A DNA stretch of 64,000 bases, taken from contig NZ_SHMP01000005.1 in assembly GCF_004217335.1 (NCBI RefSeq), positions 428,783 through 492,782 on the forward strand, given 5' to 3'. The stretch's first letter is position 1. Every line of letters begins with the position of its first letter. This DNA comes from Natrinema hispanicum (GTDB lineage: Archaea > Halobacteriota > Halobacteria > Halobacteriales > Natrialbaceae). Under the pieces are notes generated by a model. It saw only the letters and a program-made list of their open reading frames with translations. It had not been told where the DNA came from and searched no databases. The translations under genes were made by a program, and so were the position numbers. Shown here one piece after another: positions 37,780 to 46,614 of this stretch.

Positions 37780-38261
37780 AACACCTCCCGAAACATCTCC
37801 GGCCGCGCTGGCGCTATCTCGCCGTCGAACTCGAGACGTGGCCGGACGAGCGGATCGGCAGGCGATCGTTCCAGCGCGAACTGTGGTATGCAGGCCAGAA
37901 CCTGCTCGGTGATCCGGGTAGCGCCGACGCCGATCTGACGGTCATGCGGTTTTCCTTCGCCGATGGCCGGGGCGAGGCGATCGTCAGAGTTCGTCGCGGC
38001 GAGACCGAGCCCGCTCGCGCGGCGCTTGCATGTCTCGACGAGATCGACGGCGCACCCGTCGGGATTCGCGTCCGGGGTATCAGTGGTACGATCCGTGCCG
38101 CTGAAGAAAACTATTTACGGCGACGCGGGCAAGATTCCGAAGAGAGAAACGTCGTGTTCGGGAACGAGGAGCGAGTCGCTGTCCTCCGGGATCGCGTTGG
38201 GGATGTCCGACTCGATGAGGCGTTCGCGGGCGCGACAGACCTCGATTACGATTTAGCGTGA
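37776..38261 (+). CDS. rnp2: RNase P protein component Rpp14/Pop5 (component 2)
   Basis: The 161-aa protein starts MKHLPKHLRPRWRYLAVELETWPDERIGRRSFQRELW, the Pop5 N-terminus, with the RRM-like core LTVMRFSFADGRGEAIVRVRRGETEPARAALACLDEI and GISGTIRAAEENYL. Together with Rpp30 it forms the archaeal RNase P catalytic-domain-binding pair. Its ATG overlaps the methyltransferase stop by 4 nt, and psmA follows after 4 nt. Confidence 0.92.
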   Translation: MKHLPKHLRPRWRYLAVELETWPDERIGRRSFQRELWYAGQNLLGDPGSADADLTVMRFSFADGRGEAIVRVRRGETEPARAALACLDEIDGAPVGIRVRGISGTIRAAEENYLRRRGQDSEERNVVFGNEERVAVLRDRVGDVRLDEAFAGATDLDYDLA

Positions 38262-38265
38262 TACT

Positions 38266-39024
<759 letters not shown>

Positions 39025-39162
39025 CGCCTCACGAATCCGTTTTCGCGTTCGTTACCACCCCTCGAGTCGGCTGTCTCCCTCTCGCCGCGCCGATGCCGTG
39101 CCCATCCGACCGAGGTCGCTCGTCGGGAAACACTCTTTAAATTGGCGAGGGAATCGTGAGGT

Positions 39163-39888
39163 ATGATTTCGCTCGACGAGGCGGTGACGGCGCGACTCGA
39201 GTCCCACGGGGCGCGCTTCGAAGTGTTAGTCGATCCGGACGCAGCACTGGCGATCAAACGCGACGAGTTCGATGGCGACCTCGAAGACGTCATCGCAGCC
39301 GAGGACGTCTTTGAAAACGCTTCTCGCGGCGACCGACCGGCCGAAAACGACCTCGAGAAGGTCTTCGAGACGACGGAGCCACTCGAGATCATCCCCGAAG
39401 TGATCAAACAAGGGGAGATCCAGATTACGGCCGAGCAGCGCCGCGAGATGCAAGAACAGAAGCGCAAGCAGTTGATCGACACGATCACGCGCAACGCGGT
39501 CAACCCGCAGATGGACAACGCGCCCCACCCGCCCGAACGGATCGAGAACGCCTTAGAGGAGGCTGGCTTCACCGTCGATCCGATGGAGCCAGTCCAGGCA
39601 CAGGTCGACGACGCCCTCGACGCGCTGCGGCCGGTCATCCCGATCCGGTTCGAGGAAGTGACCGTCGCGGTGCAGGTGCCCGCCGAACACGCCGGCAGCG
39701 CACAGGCACAGATCCGTCAGTTCGGCGACTTAGAACGCGAAGAGTGGCAAAACGACGGCTCGTGGATCGGCGTGCTCACGTTCCCAGCAGGACTGCAAAA
39801 CGAGTTCTACAACGAAGTCAACGAATACACCAGCGGCGAAGCTGAAACGGAGATTATCAAGGACAAAGACGACCTGTCGACCCAATAG
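39163..39888 (+). CDS. sdo1: Ribosome maturation protein SBDS
   Basis: The 241-aa protein has the three SBDS domains: N-terminal [33 protein letters not shown], the helical middle with [48 protein letters not shown], and the C-terminal domain with [23 protein letters not shown]. It releases aIF6 from the large ribosomal subunit. In archaea it typically follows psmA and the RNase P genes, as here. Length matches the family. Confidence 0.94.
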   Translation: MISLDEAVTARLESHGARFEVLVDPDAALAIKRDEFDGDLEDVIAAEDVFENASRGDRPAENDLEKVFETTEPLEIIPEVIKQGEIQITAEQRREMQEQKRKQLIDTITRNAVNPQMDNAPHPPERIENALEEAGFTVDPMEPVQAQVDDALDALRPVIPIRFEEVTVAVQVPAEHAGSAQAQIRQFGDLEREEWQNDGSWIGVLTFPAGLQNEFYNEVNEYTSGEAETEIIKDKDDLSTQ

Positions 39889-39903
39889 CGCTCAGGCAGC
39901 GCG

Positions 39904-40218
39904 TTATCCTCGTTTGAAGCCGATCACGAAGCCGCCGGTAAAGCCCGCGCCGAGTGACAGTGTCGAAATGAGTGACTGAACCACACTGGTCGCTGTATCC
40001 TGTGCCTGTGCTTGTGTGTGCAGAATGCCCGCCGAGAGTCGGTTCCAGTCGACGGTGATGATGCCCTGGGACTCGAGATAGCGAAAGAGCATCAGCTGAA
40101 CGCCGACCATAACCGCAAGCAGTTTTGCGATCTTTTTGGCGGCAAAACCGATGAGGCCGCCGATAATAGCACCGCCCCCGAACTCGAGGCCGAGTGCAGT
40201 CGGATCGAGATCGATCAT
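39904..40218 (-). CDS. FUN14-family membrane protein
   Basis: The 104-aa protein from ATG 40218 (MIDLDPTALGLEFGGGAIIGGLIGFAAKKIAKLLAVMVGVQLMLF) has the FUN14 signature: the Gly-rich first helix, YLESQGIITVDWNRLS, and a last helix with LSLGAGFTGGFVIGFKRG. Two or three membrane segments. In eukaryotes FUNDC1 is a mitochondrial protein; the archaeal role is unknown. It is convergent with sdo1. Confidence 0.88.
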   Translation of the reverse strand: MIDLDPTALGLEFGGGAIIGGLIGFAAKKIAKLLAVMVGVQLMLFRYLESQGIITVDWNRLSAGILHTQAQAQDTATSVVQSLISTLSLGAGFTGGFVIGFKRG

Positions 40219-40601
40219 CACCCGCATCAATTCGAGTCGCTTCCTATGACTTTTGTGATCGCACGACGGCTGTGTGGCCGAGTATGCAGTGACGTTCAGT
40301 GGCGACTAGAGCCGAAACGCGGCGACCCTGTCACCGTATCGCTTCCACGGCACACCCTCGAGCGAATCGGACGATAGGTTCGGGCACTGGATTCAAGACG
40401 ATTCGTCACGTACGAGCGGCTATGAGCCACGTCCGTCCAACGGAGGTGTCCGACCGGCATCGTTAGCGGAACCGGGTCACTGCGGCAGTGTCCATCTCGT
40501 CGAGTCGCTCGGCGCGTGCAACCGTCGCCGCGTCGGCTCGGCGAGCGATGGCACTCGAGTGAGTACGCCCGACCGCACCCGGCGGACGCAGCTCTCTCTG
40601 T
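40219..40601. other. Intergenic region upstream of hflX
   Basis: This 383-bp region is GC-rich. A 43-aa plus-strand frame at 40246-40377 (MTFVIARRLCGRVCSDVQWR) and a minus-strand frame ending at 40463 with protein-like ARRADAATVARAERLDEMDT are possible relics, but neither has a start and context I can trust. The hflX promoter must lie in the last part. Confidence 0.35.
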
Positions 40602-41903
40602 ATGAACACGATAATCGTCAAACGCGTTGATTCAGGCACGCCCGATACGAGCGAGATTCGCGATCTGGCCCGGGCGGCGGGATACACCGTCGTCGGCGAG
40701 GTCACACAGTCCAGACGGGCCGATCCGGCCCTCCAGATCGGCGAGGGGAAAGCCGAGGAACTGGCCGCGTTAGTCGAGGAAACGGATGCGACGACCGTCA
40801 TCTTCGACAACCGGCTCGGTCCCTACCAGACGTACAACCTCGGCAAGCTCCTGCCCGAGGGCGTCGAAGTCATCGATCGATTCACGCTCATCCTCGAGAT
40901 TTTCGGCCAGCGCGCACAGACGCGCAAGGCCCAGCTCCAGGTCGAACTGGCCGAACTCCGCTACGAACTGCCCCGTGCGGAGGCAAAGACCAGCCTCGCA
41001 AAGCGCGAGGAACACCCCGGCTTCATGGGGCTTGGTGAGTACGACGAAAGTCGCGAGCAGGACATCAAAGCCCAGATCAGCCGGATCAAAGACGAACTCG
41101 AGCGGATCGAGCAGACCGAACAGCAACGCCGAGAGCGCCGACGCGACTCGGGGTTCGATCTGGTCGCGCTGGCCGGCTACACCAACGCGGGCAAATCGAC
41201 CCTGTTGCGCCGGCTCGCGGCCGATCTCGAGGTCTCCGAAAACGAGGATCTTCACCCCGATCTGGACGCGACGGCTGAATCGAAAGACAAACTCTTCACC
41301 ACGCTCGGGACGACGACCCGGCGTGCGGACATCGACCGTCGGGACGTGCTAGTGACCGACACCGTCGGGTTCATCAGCGATCTCCCCCACTGGCTGGTCG
41401 AGTCGTTCAAGTCGACGCTGGACTCGGTCTACCGGGCGGATCTGGTCTTGCTCGTCGTCGACGTCAGCGAGCCGATCGACGAAATCCACGAGAAACTGGT
41501 CACCTCCCACGACACCCTCTACGAACGCAACGAGGCCCCGATCGTGACCGTTCTCAATAAGATCGATCAGGTCAGCGACGAGGAACTGGCCGAAAAGCGG
41601 GCTGCCCTCTCGTCGCTTGCGCCGAATCCAGTCGCAGTCAGCGCCAAGGAAGGACAGCACATCGACCGGTTGCTCGAGCGGATCGACGAGGAACTGCCCG
41701 ACTGGGAGGAAGAACGGCTGTTGTTGCCGATGACCGACGACACGATGAGCGTCGTCTCGTGGCTCCACGACAACGCCCACGTCGACGACGTCACCTATGG
41801 GGACGAAGACGTCGTCGTCTCCTTCGAGGCTCGACCAGCAATAGTCTCGCAGGCGCGCTCGCGCGCGAGCGAACTGCGGACGGCCGCGGCCGAATCCGCG
41901 TGA
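40602..41903 (+). CDS. hflX: HflX-family ribosome-associated GTPase
   Basis: The 433-aa protein has the N-terminal HflX domain (NTIIVKRVDSGTPDTSEIRDLARAAGYTVVGEV, DNRLGPYQTYNLGKLLPEGVEVIDRFTLILEIFGQRAQT) and a coiled region. The GTPase domain carries G1 GYTNAGKSTLL, G3 DTVGFISDLPHWLVESF and G4 NKID. It acts on the ribosome (splitting or rescue under stress in bacteria). ATG 40602 gives the family start. It stands alone between unrelated genes. Confidence 0.93.
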   Translation: MNTIIVKRVDSGTPDTSEIRDLARAAGYTVVGEVTQSRRADPALQIGEGKAEELAALVEETDATTVIFDNRLGPYQTYNLGKLLPEGVEVIDRFTLILEIFGQRAQTRKAQLQVELAELRYELPRAEAKTSLAKREEHPGFMGLGEYDESREQDIKAQISRIKDELERIEQTEQQRRERRRDSGFDLVALAGYTNAGKSTLLRRLAADLEVSENEDLHPDLDATAESKDKLFTTLGTTTRRADIDRRDVLVTDTVGFISDLPHWLVESFKSTLDSVYRADLVLLVVDVSEPIDEIHEKLVTSHDTLYERNEAPIVTVLNKIDQVSDEELAEKRAALSSLAPNPVAVSAKEGQHIDRLLERIDEELPDWEEERLLLPMTDDTMSVVSWLHDNAHVDDVTYGDEDVVVSFEARPAIVSQARSRASELRTAAAESA

Positions 41904-42035
41904 GCCTCGAGTCGGTGTCGACCACGACCGACTACTGGTGGGTGGTATCGTTGGCTTATGTTGAAATAGTGAGTCAAGCAGCGAACACTGTCACGACCCC
42001 CCACATATAAACCACTGACTAGAGTCACCTGGCAT

Positions 42036-43196
42036 ATGGAACGTGTTGCAATCATTGGTGCCTCGATGACCCAGTTCGGGCAACGCGAGGGCGAGTGGAT
42101 CACGGACCTCCTTGCGGAGGCTGGTATCGAATGTCTCGGGGATGCAGGTGTCGACGCCGACGACGTCGAACATCTGTACGTCTCGAACATGGCAAGCGGC
42201 GAATTCGAGGGACAGACGGGAGTCCCGAACGCGCTGGCACACGACCTCGATGCGATGCCGGCGTACACACAACGGATCGACCAGACGAGTTCCAGCGGCG
42301 GTGCGGGGATTTACGCCGCCTGGCAGTCGGTCGCCAGCGGGGCCAGTGACATGACCCTGCTCGTCGGCGGTGAGAAGATGACCCACAAGACCACCGGTGA
42401 GGCCACCGACGTCATCGCGTCGCTGACCCACCGCGACGAGTACAAAACCGGCGTCACGCTACCGTCCTTTGCCGGCTTGACCGCACGCCACTATCTCGAG
42501 CGATTCGACGCGCCTCGCGAGAGCCTGGCGAAAGTCGCGTCCAAGAACCACAAAAACGGCGTCGACAACCCCAAGGCCCAGTTCCAGAAGGAAGTCGACG
42601 TCGAGACGATCCTCGAGTCGCCGATCATCGCCGATCCGCTGCGGCTGTACGACTTCTGTCCGATCACGGACGGCTCGGCAGCGCTGATGCTCTGTCCCGA
42701 GTCGGTCGCCGAGGAATACACCGACGACTACGTCGTTATCTCGGGGATCGACGGCGCAACGGACACTCACGTCGTCCACGAACGCGAGGATCCGACCGTG
42801 ATGGGCGGTGTCGTCGAGAGCGGCAAGGGGGCCTACGAGATGAGCGGCCTCGGACCCGACGACATCGATGTCGCCGAACTCCACGACATGTTCACCATCC
42901 TCGAGTTCCTCCAGATGGAGGGACTCGGTTTCGCCGAGCACGGTGAGGCGTGGAAACTCGTCGAGGAGGGATACACCGAGCGAGATACCGGCGAACTGCC
43001 GATCAACACCTCGGGTGGCCTCAAGTCGAAGGGCCACCCACTGGGGGCAAGCGGCGTCGCACAGGCAGTCGAGATTTACGAACAACTCATGGGCGAAGCA
43101 GGGCCACGACAGGTCGAGGCTGAGACCGGCCTGTGCTGTAACGTGGGCGGATTTGGCAACTGTGTGATTACTACGATCATGGAGGCAGCACAATGA
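42036..43196 (+). CDS. Thiolase-fold acyl-CoA acyltransferase (SCP-x type) with Ser at the nucleophile position
   Basis: The 386-aa protein has MERVAIIGASMTQFGQREGEW, GGLKSKGHPLGASGVAQAVEIYEQL (catalytic His) and CCNVGGFGNCVITTIM (second Cys). The nucleophile site, normally C-A-S-G, reads QTSSSGG, so Ser85 replaces Cys. This family partners with DUF35 OB-fold proteins in archaeal acetoacetyl-CoA chemistry, and its stop overlaps the DUF35 start by 4 nt. No HMG-CoA synthase lies nearby, unlike the mevalonate complex of methanogens. The actual reaction is uncertain. Confidence 0.88.
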   Translation: MERVAIIGASMTQFGQREGEWITDLLAEAGIECLGDAGVDADDVEHLYVSNMASGEFEGQTGVPNALAHDLDAMPAYTQRIDQTSSSGGAGIYAAWQSVASGASDMTLLVGGEKMTHKTTGEATDVIASLTHRDEYKTGVTLPSFAGLTARHYLERFDAPRESLAKVASKNHKNGVDNPKAQFQKEVDVETILESPIIADPLRLYDFCPITDGSAALMLCPESVAEEYTDDYVVISGIDGATDTHVVHEREDPTVMGGVVESGKGAYEMSGLGPDDIDVAELHDMFTILEFLQMEGLGFAEHGEAWKLVEEGYTERDTGELPINTSGGLKSKGHPLGASGVAQAVEIYEQLMGEAGPRQVEAETGLCCNVGGFGNCVITTIMEAAQ

Positions 43197-43552
43197 CGAT
43201 GGAAGCGACACGCTACGAGAACGGTTCGATCAGCTACCCCGGCCACCCGCGCGGTCCCGGTGGTTCGAATCCGGCGGAAACGATCGATCTCAGCGAGTAT
43301 ACCGCAGAGGTCATCACGTGGACGACTAGCACCGCGACGCCGCCGGGCGTCCGCGAGCCCAACCACCTCGCCATCGTCGAGTTCGACGTGGATGGCGAAT
43401 CCGTCCGCGCGATCGGCCAGCTGACGACCGGCGATGTCGAGACCGGCGACGAGGTCCTGCCGGTTCACGTCGACGAACTTCGCGAGCCCGGTGCCGGCAT
43501 TCGCGAACCGGAGAGTCAAGACTGGGACGGCTACCGGTTCGAGCCGGTCTAA
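43193..43552 (+). CDS. DUF35 OB-fold protein, partner of the thiolase
   Basis: The 119-aa protein (MTMEATRYENGSISYPGHPRGPGGSNP; a second Met at residue 3 is also possible) carries the DUF35 OB-fold core TPPGVREPNHLAIVEFDVDGESVRAIGQLTTGDVETGDEVLPVHV. It has no cysteines, so the rubredoxin-like zinc hook found in many DUF35 proteins is missing. In the archaeal thiolase complex this protein bridges subunits and shapes the CoA tunnel. It is translationally coupled to the thiolase and converges with the next gene, stops overlapping. Confidence 0.88.
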   Translation: MTMEATRYENGSISYPGHPRGPGGSNPAETIDLSEYTAEVITWTTSTATPPGVREPNHLAIVEFDVDGESVRAIGQLTTGDVETGDEVLPVHVDELREPGAGIREPESQDWDGYRFEPV

Positions 43553-44289
43553 GGACGCTCGTCTCCGTCATCGCTTTTTTCAGATCCATCAGTGTCGTCA
43601 GCATCGTCATCGTCGGTATCGGCATCGTCGCTCGCACTCGAGTCGGCAGCATCCTCGCCGTACTGCTCTCGCAGCGTCTCGAGTTCGGCGTCGACGTCGA
43701 CGGCTGAGTCGGAGTCGTCACGATTCTCGTTGGCCGGTTCCCCGGCGTCGCTTGGCGGTCCGTCTGCGATGTCGATCGAGACCCCAGTCGCTGCTGATTC
43801 TGACGCGCTCGACTGGGAGGTCCGGTCGGCGGCCTCCCGGAGACGCGTGTCGACGTCGTCGCGAAGCTGGCGGGCTTCCGAAAGGAGATCGCGCGCCCCC
43901 TCGTCTGCGGGTAAACTCCCCTCCGAGACGGCCCGATTGAGTTCAGTCAGGACTGTATCGAGTTGTGAGAGCGTCGTCCGTCGAAGTTCACTTGCGCGGT
44001 CGCTCGTCGCCTCTGCAGCCGTCGACGTCCGGTCGCGAGCTGCCCGCTCAGTTCTAACGATCTGTAAGCCTCGCTGGAACGCCTCGAGCGCGCGGACGTT
44101 CGCCTCGAGGATGGCCAGCGCGGCGGGAAGGGCCACCTCGTCGGTGAGTCGGAGCAACTCTCGCGGTGTCGGCGGTCGCAGCGGCGGCCGAAAGCGCCGG
44201 CGAGGCTCCTCGAGTTCCGTTCGAAGCTCGTCGATCGTTCTCGTCAGTTCGCGAACGGCGTCGACGAGTTCGTCGTCACGGTCGGTCAT
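43549..44289 (-). CDS. Coiled-coil acidic protein of unknown function (DUF7547-like)
   Basis: The 246-aa protein from ATG 44289 (MTDRDDELVDAVRELTRTIDELRTELEEPRRRFRPPLRPPTPREL) has an N-terminal coiled coil, a Pro-rich turn, then LRLTDEVALPAALAILEANVRALEAFQRGLQIVR (helical, near-hydrophobic). A long acidic low-complexity tail follows (ASDDADTDDDDADDTDGSEKSDDGDERP). A DUF7547 assignment is from memory. No signal peptide. It is divergent from the RNase H-like exonuclease gene. Confidence 0.7.
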   Translation of the reverse strand: MTDRDDELVDAVRELTRTIDELRTELEEPRRRFRPPLRPPTPRELLRLTDEVALPAALAILEANVRALEAFQRGLQIVRTERAARDRTSTAAEATSDRASELRRTTLSQLDTVLTELNRAVSEGSLPADEGARDLLSEARQLRDDVDTRLREAADRTSQSSASESAATGVSIDIADGPPSDAGEPANENRDDSDSAVDVDAELETLREQYGEDAADSSASDDADTDDDDADDTDGSEKSDDGDERP

Positions 44290-44387
44290 ACGTGACTTAC
44301 GGCCGCGTGGCTCAAAAAGCGGCCGCTCAGCGTATTGGGTTCCGGCCGATCCAAGCGTTTTTACCCCCACCGAACCGCTGAACGGAT

Positions 44388-45140
44388 GTGCGAATCGAGA
44401 ACAGCTTCATTCCCGTTCGTGGCGTCGGGGAAACCACCGAACGACGCCTGTGGGAAAACGGCGTGACTCACTGGGACGAGTTCGACGGCAGTGTCGTCGG
44501 CTCGACGCTTGCGGATCGGATCGAGACGTTCATCGACGAGGGCCGAACCCACCTCGAGCGTGGCGACGTCTCCGTCTTTGCGGAGGCGCTGCCTGCTGCG
44601 AGTCGCTGGCGGTGTTACGAGAACGTCAGCGACGAAACCTGCTTTCTGGACATCGAGACGACCGGCCTTAGCGCCGAGACGAACCATGTGACGACCGTCA
44701 GCCTCCACCAGGGCGGCGAGACGAAGACGTTCGTCAAAGAACGCGATCTGACGGGAGACCGTCTCGCACGCGAACTCGAGGACTCGGCCCTGCTCGTCAC
44801 CTTCAACGGACAGCGATTCGACGTCCCGTTCCTCGAGACCTGTTTCGACGTCACCATCGACGTCCCCCATGTTGATCTCATGTATCCCTGTAAGAAGATC
44901 GGGCTCGACGGCGGCCTGAAGACGATCGAACAAGAGTTGGGTATCGATCGGGACATGCCCGACATCAGCGGCCGCGATGCGGTGCGCCTCTGGCACGAGT
45001 ACGAACGCGGCGACGACGGTGCCCTCGAGACACTTATCGAGTACAACCGCGCAGACACGGCCAATCTAGAACCGTTGATGGAGATCGTCGCCGATCGGCT
45101 CCACGAGCGCGTCTTCGAGGCTGCGCTGGCTGACGAGTGA
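44388..45140 (+). CDS. RNase H-like 3'-5' exonuclease (YprB-type)
   Basis: The 250-aa protein starts at GTG 44388 (MRIENSFIPVRGVGETTERRLWENGVTHWDEFDGSVVG). An N-terminal helix-hairpin-like region precedes a DEDD-type nuclease fold: CFLDIETTGLSAETNHVTTVSLH (DxE), ALLVTFNGQRFDVPFLETCF (second Asp), and LIEYNRADTANLEPLM (Y-x-x-x-D). It probably trims single-stranded nucleic acid. Haloarchaeal genomes usually carry one such protein; its substrate is unknown. Confidence 0.85.
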   Translation: MRIENSFIPVRGVGETTERRLWENGVTHWDEFDGSVVGSTLADRIETFIDEGRTHLERGDVSVFAEALPAASRWRCYENVSDETCFLDIETTGLSAETNHVTTVSLHQGGETKTFVKERDLTGDRLARELEDSALLVTFNGQRFDVPFLETCFDVTIDVPHVDLMYPCKKIGLDGGLKTIEQELGIDRDMPDISGRDAVRLWHEYERGDDGALETLIEYNRADTANLEPLMEIVADRLHERVFEAALADE

Positions 45141-45297
45141 GCGGGTCGCGGCGAAATTGAGGGGGCTGGCCAGCATCGTCCTCGCTCCGAGAGAAAGGGG
45201 ACAGCGACGACCGTGCGGCCGCTCGTCACTTCGGAGACCGTTTACTCGGCCGACCCCACGTGTGGTGAACGCAGGGTGGGCTTCGAAAGAGACGCCG

Positions 45298-45579
45298 TCA
45301 CTCGAGGTCGGACACCTCGACCTCGCCGTCGCTCGTGACGACGATCCGGTAGCCACAATAGGAGAATTCGACGCAGCCGGTCGGTCGCTCACGGCCGTTC
45401 TCGCGGGTCGCAAAGAGCGCGTCGAGCGCCTCGGGATTGATGACGTCGTAGAGGGCATCGTATTCAGGCGGTTCGAGGTTGAGTGGATCGACGCCTTCAC
45501 GCTCGGCGACGGCCTCAACCACGTCGAAACTTACTGACTGCCCGACTGTCGGTTCCGAGCGATCGACTGAGAGTAGCAT
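45298..45579 (-). CDS. HalOD1 output-domain protein
   Basis: The 93-aa protein from ATG 45579 (MLLSVDRSEPTVGQSVSFDVVEAVAEREGVDPLNLEPPEYDALYDVINPEALDALFATRENG) consists of a stand-alone HalOD1 domain ending VEFSYCGYRIVVTSDGEVEV. HalOD1 is a haloarchaeal output domain found alone or fused to response regulators; its target is not known. The upstream Met at 45624 adds 15 residues without similarity. Confidence 0.85.
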   Translation of the reverse strand: MLLSVDRSEPTVGQSVSFDVVEAVAEREGVDPLNLEPPEYDALYDVINPEALDALFATRENGRERPTGCVEFSYCGYRIVVTSDGEVEVSDLE

Positions 45580-46012
45580 TGGCCGGACTCTTACATCGAT
45601 CCAGTATAAATCCTCTGACCTCAACCTGATCGCAAAACCCAGTTCTGTCTATTATAGCTCGAATGTGTGCAATAACGTATTTATTGTGCTTTTATAAATA
45701 AATCATTTAAACTATTTCACACGGTCTAAAACAATTCAAGAATCGACATCTATCGGACAATCAGTGATTATAGCGACAGGAAAACCGCAAGCCTGCGGTC
45801 TCGTTCGATTCGGTTGCGTTATATGTTCGGCATGGACTCTCTCGTCGTCCGCTTCGTGTCCGCGCTGGTGAAATCCAGTTCGAGCCACCGGGCGTGAGAC
45901 TCGATCTACAATGTCGCTTACATCTCGAATCAGTTGATGGCCGGCAGCCACAGCTATCCACCGAATATGTTCGCAATGAGGTGTTTACACGCGCGAGCAG
46001 TATCGTTCACGT
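45580..46012. other. AT-rich intergenic region, no recognised gene
   Basis: This 433-bp region is AT-rich around 45640-45760 (TTTATTGTGCTTTTATAAAT at 45678-45697), well below the local GC. A minus-strand frame (45761-45976) has Arg/Ser/Cys-rich composition unlike haloarchaeal proteins, so it was not called. Possible remnant of foreign DNA; no terminal repeats were recognised. Confidence 0.4.
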
Positions 46013-46423
46013 ATGGGAGCTAACCGAGCCACTGCCACCGAGACCGATAGTCGAAGCGACGCCACGACGACGGTGACGGTTCGCTGTACCGGCCACGTCC
46101 GCGACGCCGTCGGCAGTCACGAACTCACGTTCACGTTCGATGGCACCCGGCTCCGGGATTTCCTCGAGGCCTTTTTCGAGGAGTACGGCCTCGAAGACAT
46201 GCTCATCGCGGAAACCGAGTCCGAGGCGACCCACAGTGGGTGGGCACCGGTACCCGACGACTTGCCCGGGACGTGGCGGAAGAATCCGGAGGGTGAGCAA
46301 ACGCGGCCGTACGCACGGGTCTGTGTCAACGGCCGGTTCAACGAACACCTCGGCGGGTTCGAGACGGAACTGACCGACGGGGACCGTGTCGCGCTGATCT
46401 ACCCCTTCATGTTCTGCTGTTGA
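46013..46423 (+). CDS. MoaD/ThiS-like beta-grasp protein without the C-terminal GG
   Basis: The 136-aa protein has a beta-grasp core (TVTVRCTGHVRDAVGSHELTFTFDGTRLRDFLEAFFEEYGLEDMLI...RPYARVCVNGRFNEHLGGFETELTDGDRVALIYPFMFCC). This matches MoaD/ThiS proteins up to the last strand, where sulfur carriers end in Gly-Gly. Here the end is FMFCC. So thiocarboxylation at GG is excluded, although the terminal Cys pair might bind sulfur or metal (inference). It has an acidic N-terminal extension of about 15 residues. It is upstream of, and convergent with, the radical SAM gene. Confidence 0.8.
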   Translation: MGANRATATETDSRSDATTTVTVRCTGHVRDAVGSHELTFTFDGTRLRDFLEAFFEEYGLEDMLIAETESEATHSGWAPVPDDLPGTWRKNPEGEQTRPYARVCVNGRFNEHLGGFETELTDGDRVALIYPFMFCC

Positions 46424-46447
46424 ACGGACGTGCTGACAGATGGACTC

Positions 46448-46614
46448 ATACGGATTCCTACCAGTCAGCGCCGGCGTCCCTCTCTCCATCCATGCGAGTG
46501 TGCCGAAAAGTAGTGACAACGGGCTGTCGCAGACGGTCTGCTGTACCGATTTACTGGTGGGACCGCAGTGCGGGTTGCGGGTGCACCGGAACTGACTGAC
46601 AGGAGTCCGTCTCA
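46448..46614. repeat. Palindromic intergenic repeat, copy 2, with terminal inverted repeats
   Basis: The left end ATACGGATTCCTACCAGTCA (46448-46467) resembles the reverse complement of the right end CTGACTGACAGGAGTCCGT (46593-46611). Inside is the palindrome CAGACGGTCTG (46530-46540) and a segment shared with the copies at 30831 and 49418. It has a MITE-like layout with no coding capacity. It separates the MoaD-like gene from the AhbC-like gene. Confidence 0.65.

Noticed and set aside
43256..43285. tRNA T-arm-like GGTTCGAATCC
   Set aside because: It lies within the DUF35 coding region and no acceptor, D or anticodon stems surround it.
45761..45976. 71-aa minus-strand frame in the AT-rich spacer
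   Set aside because: Arg/Ser/Cys-rich composition unlike haloarchaeal proteins, and no ribosome site or promoter.
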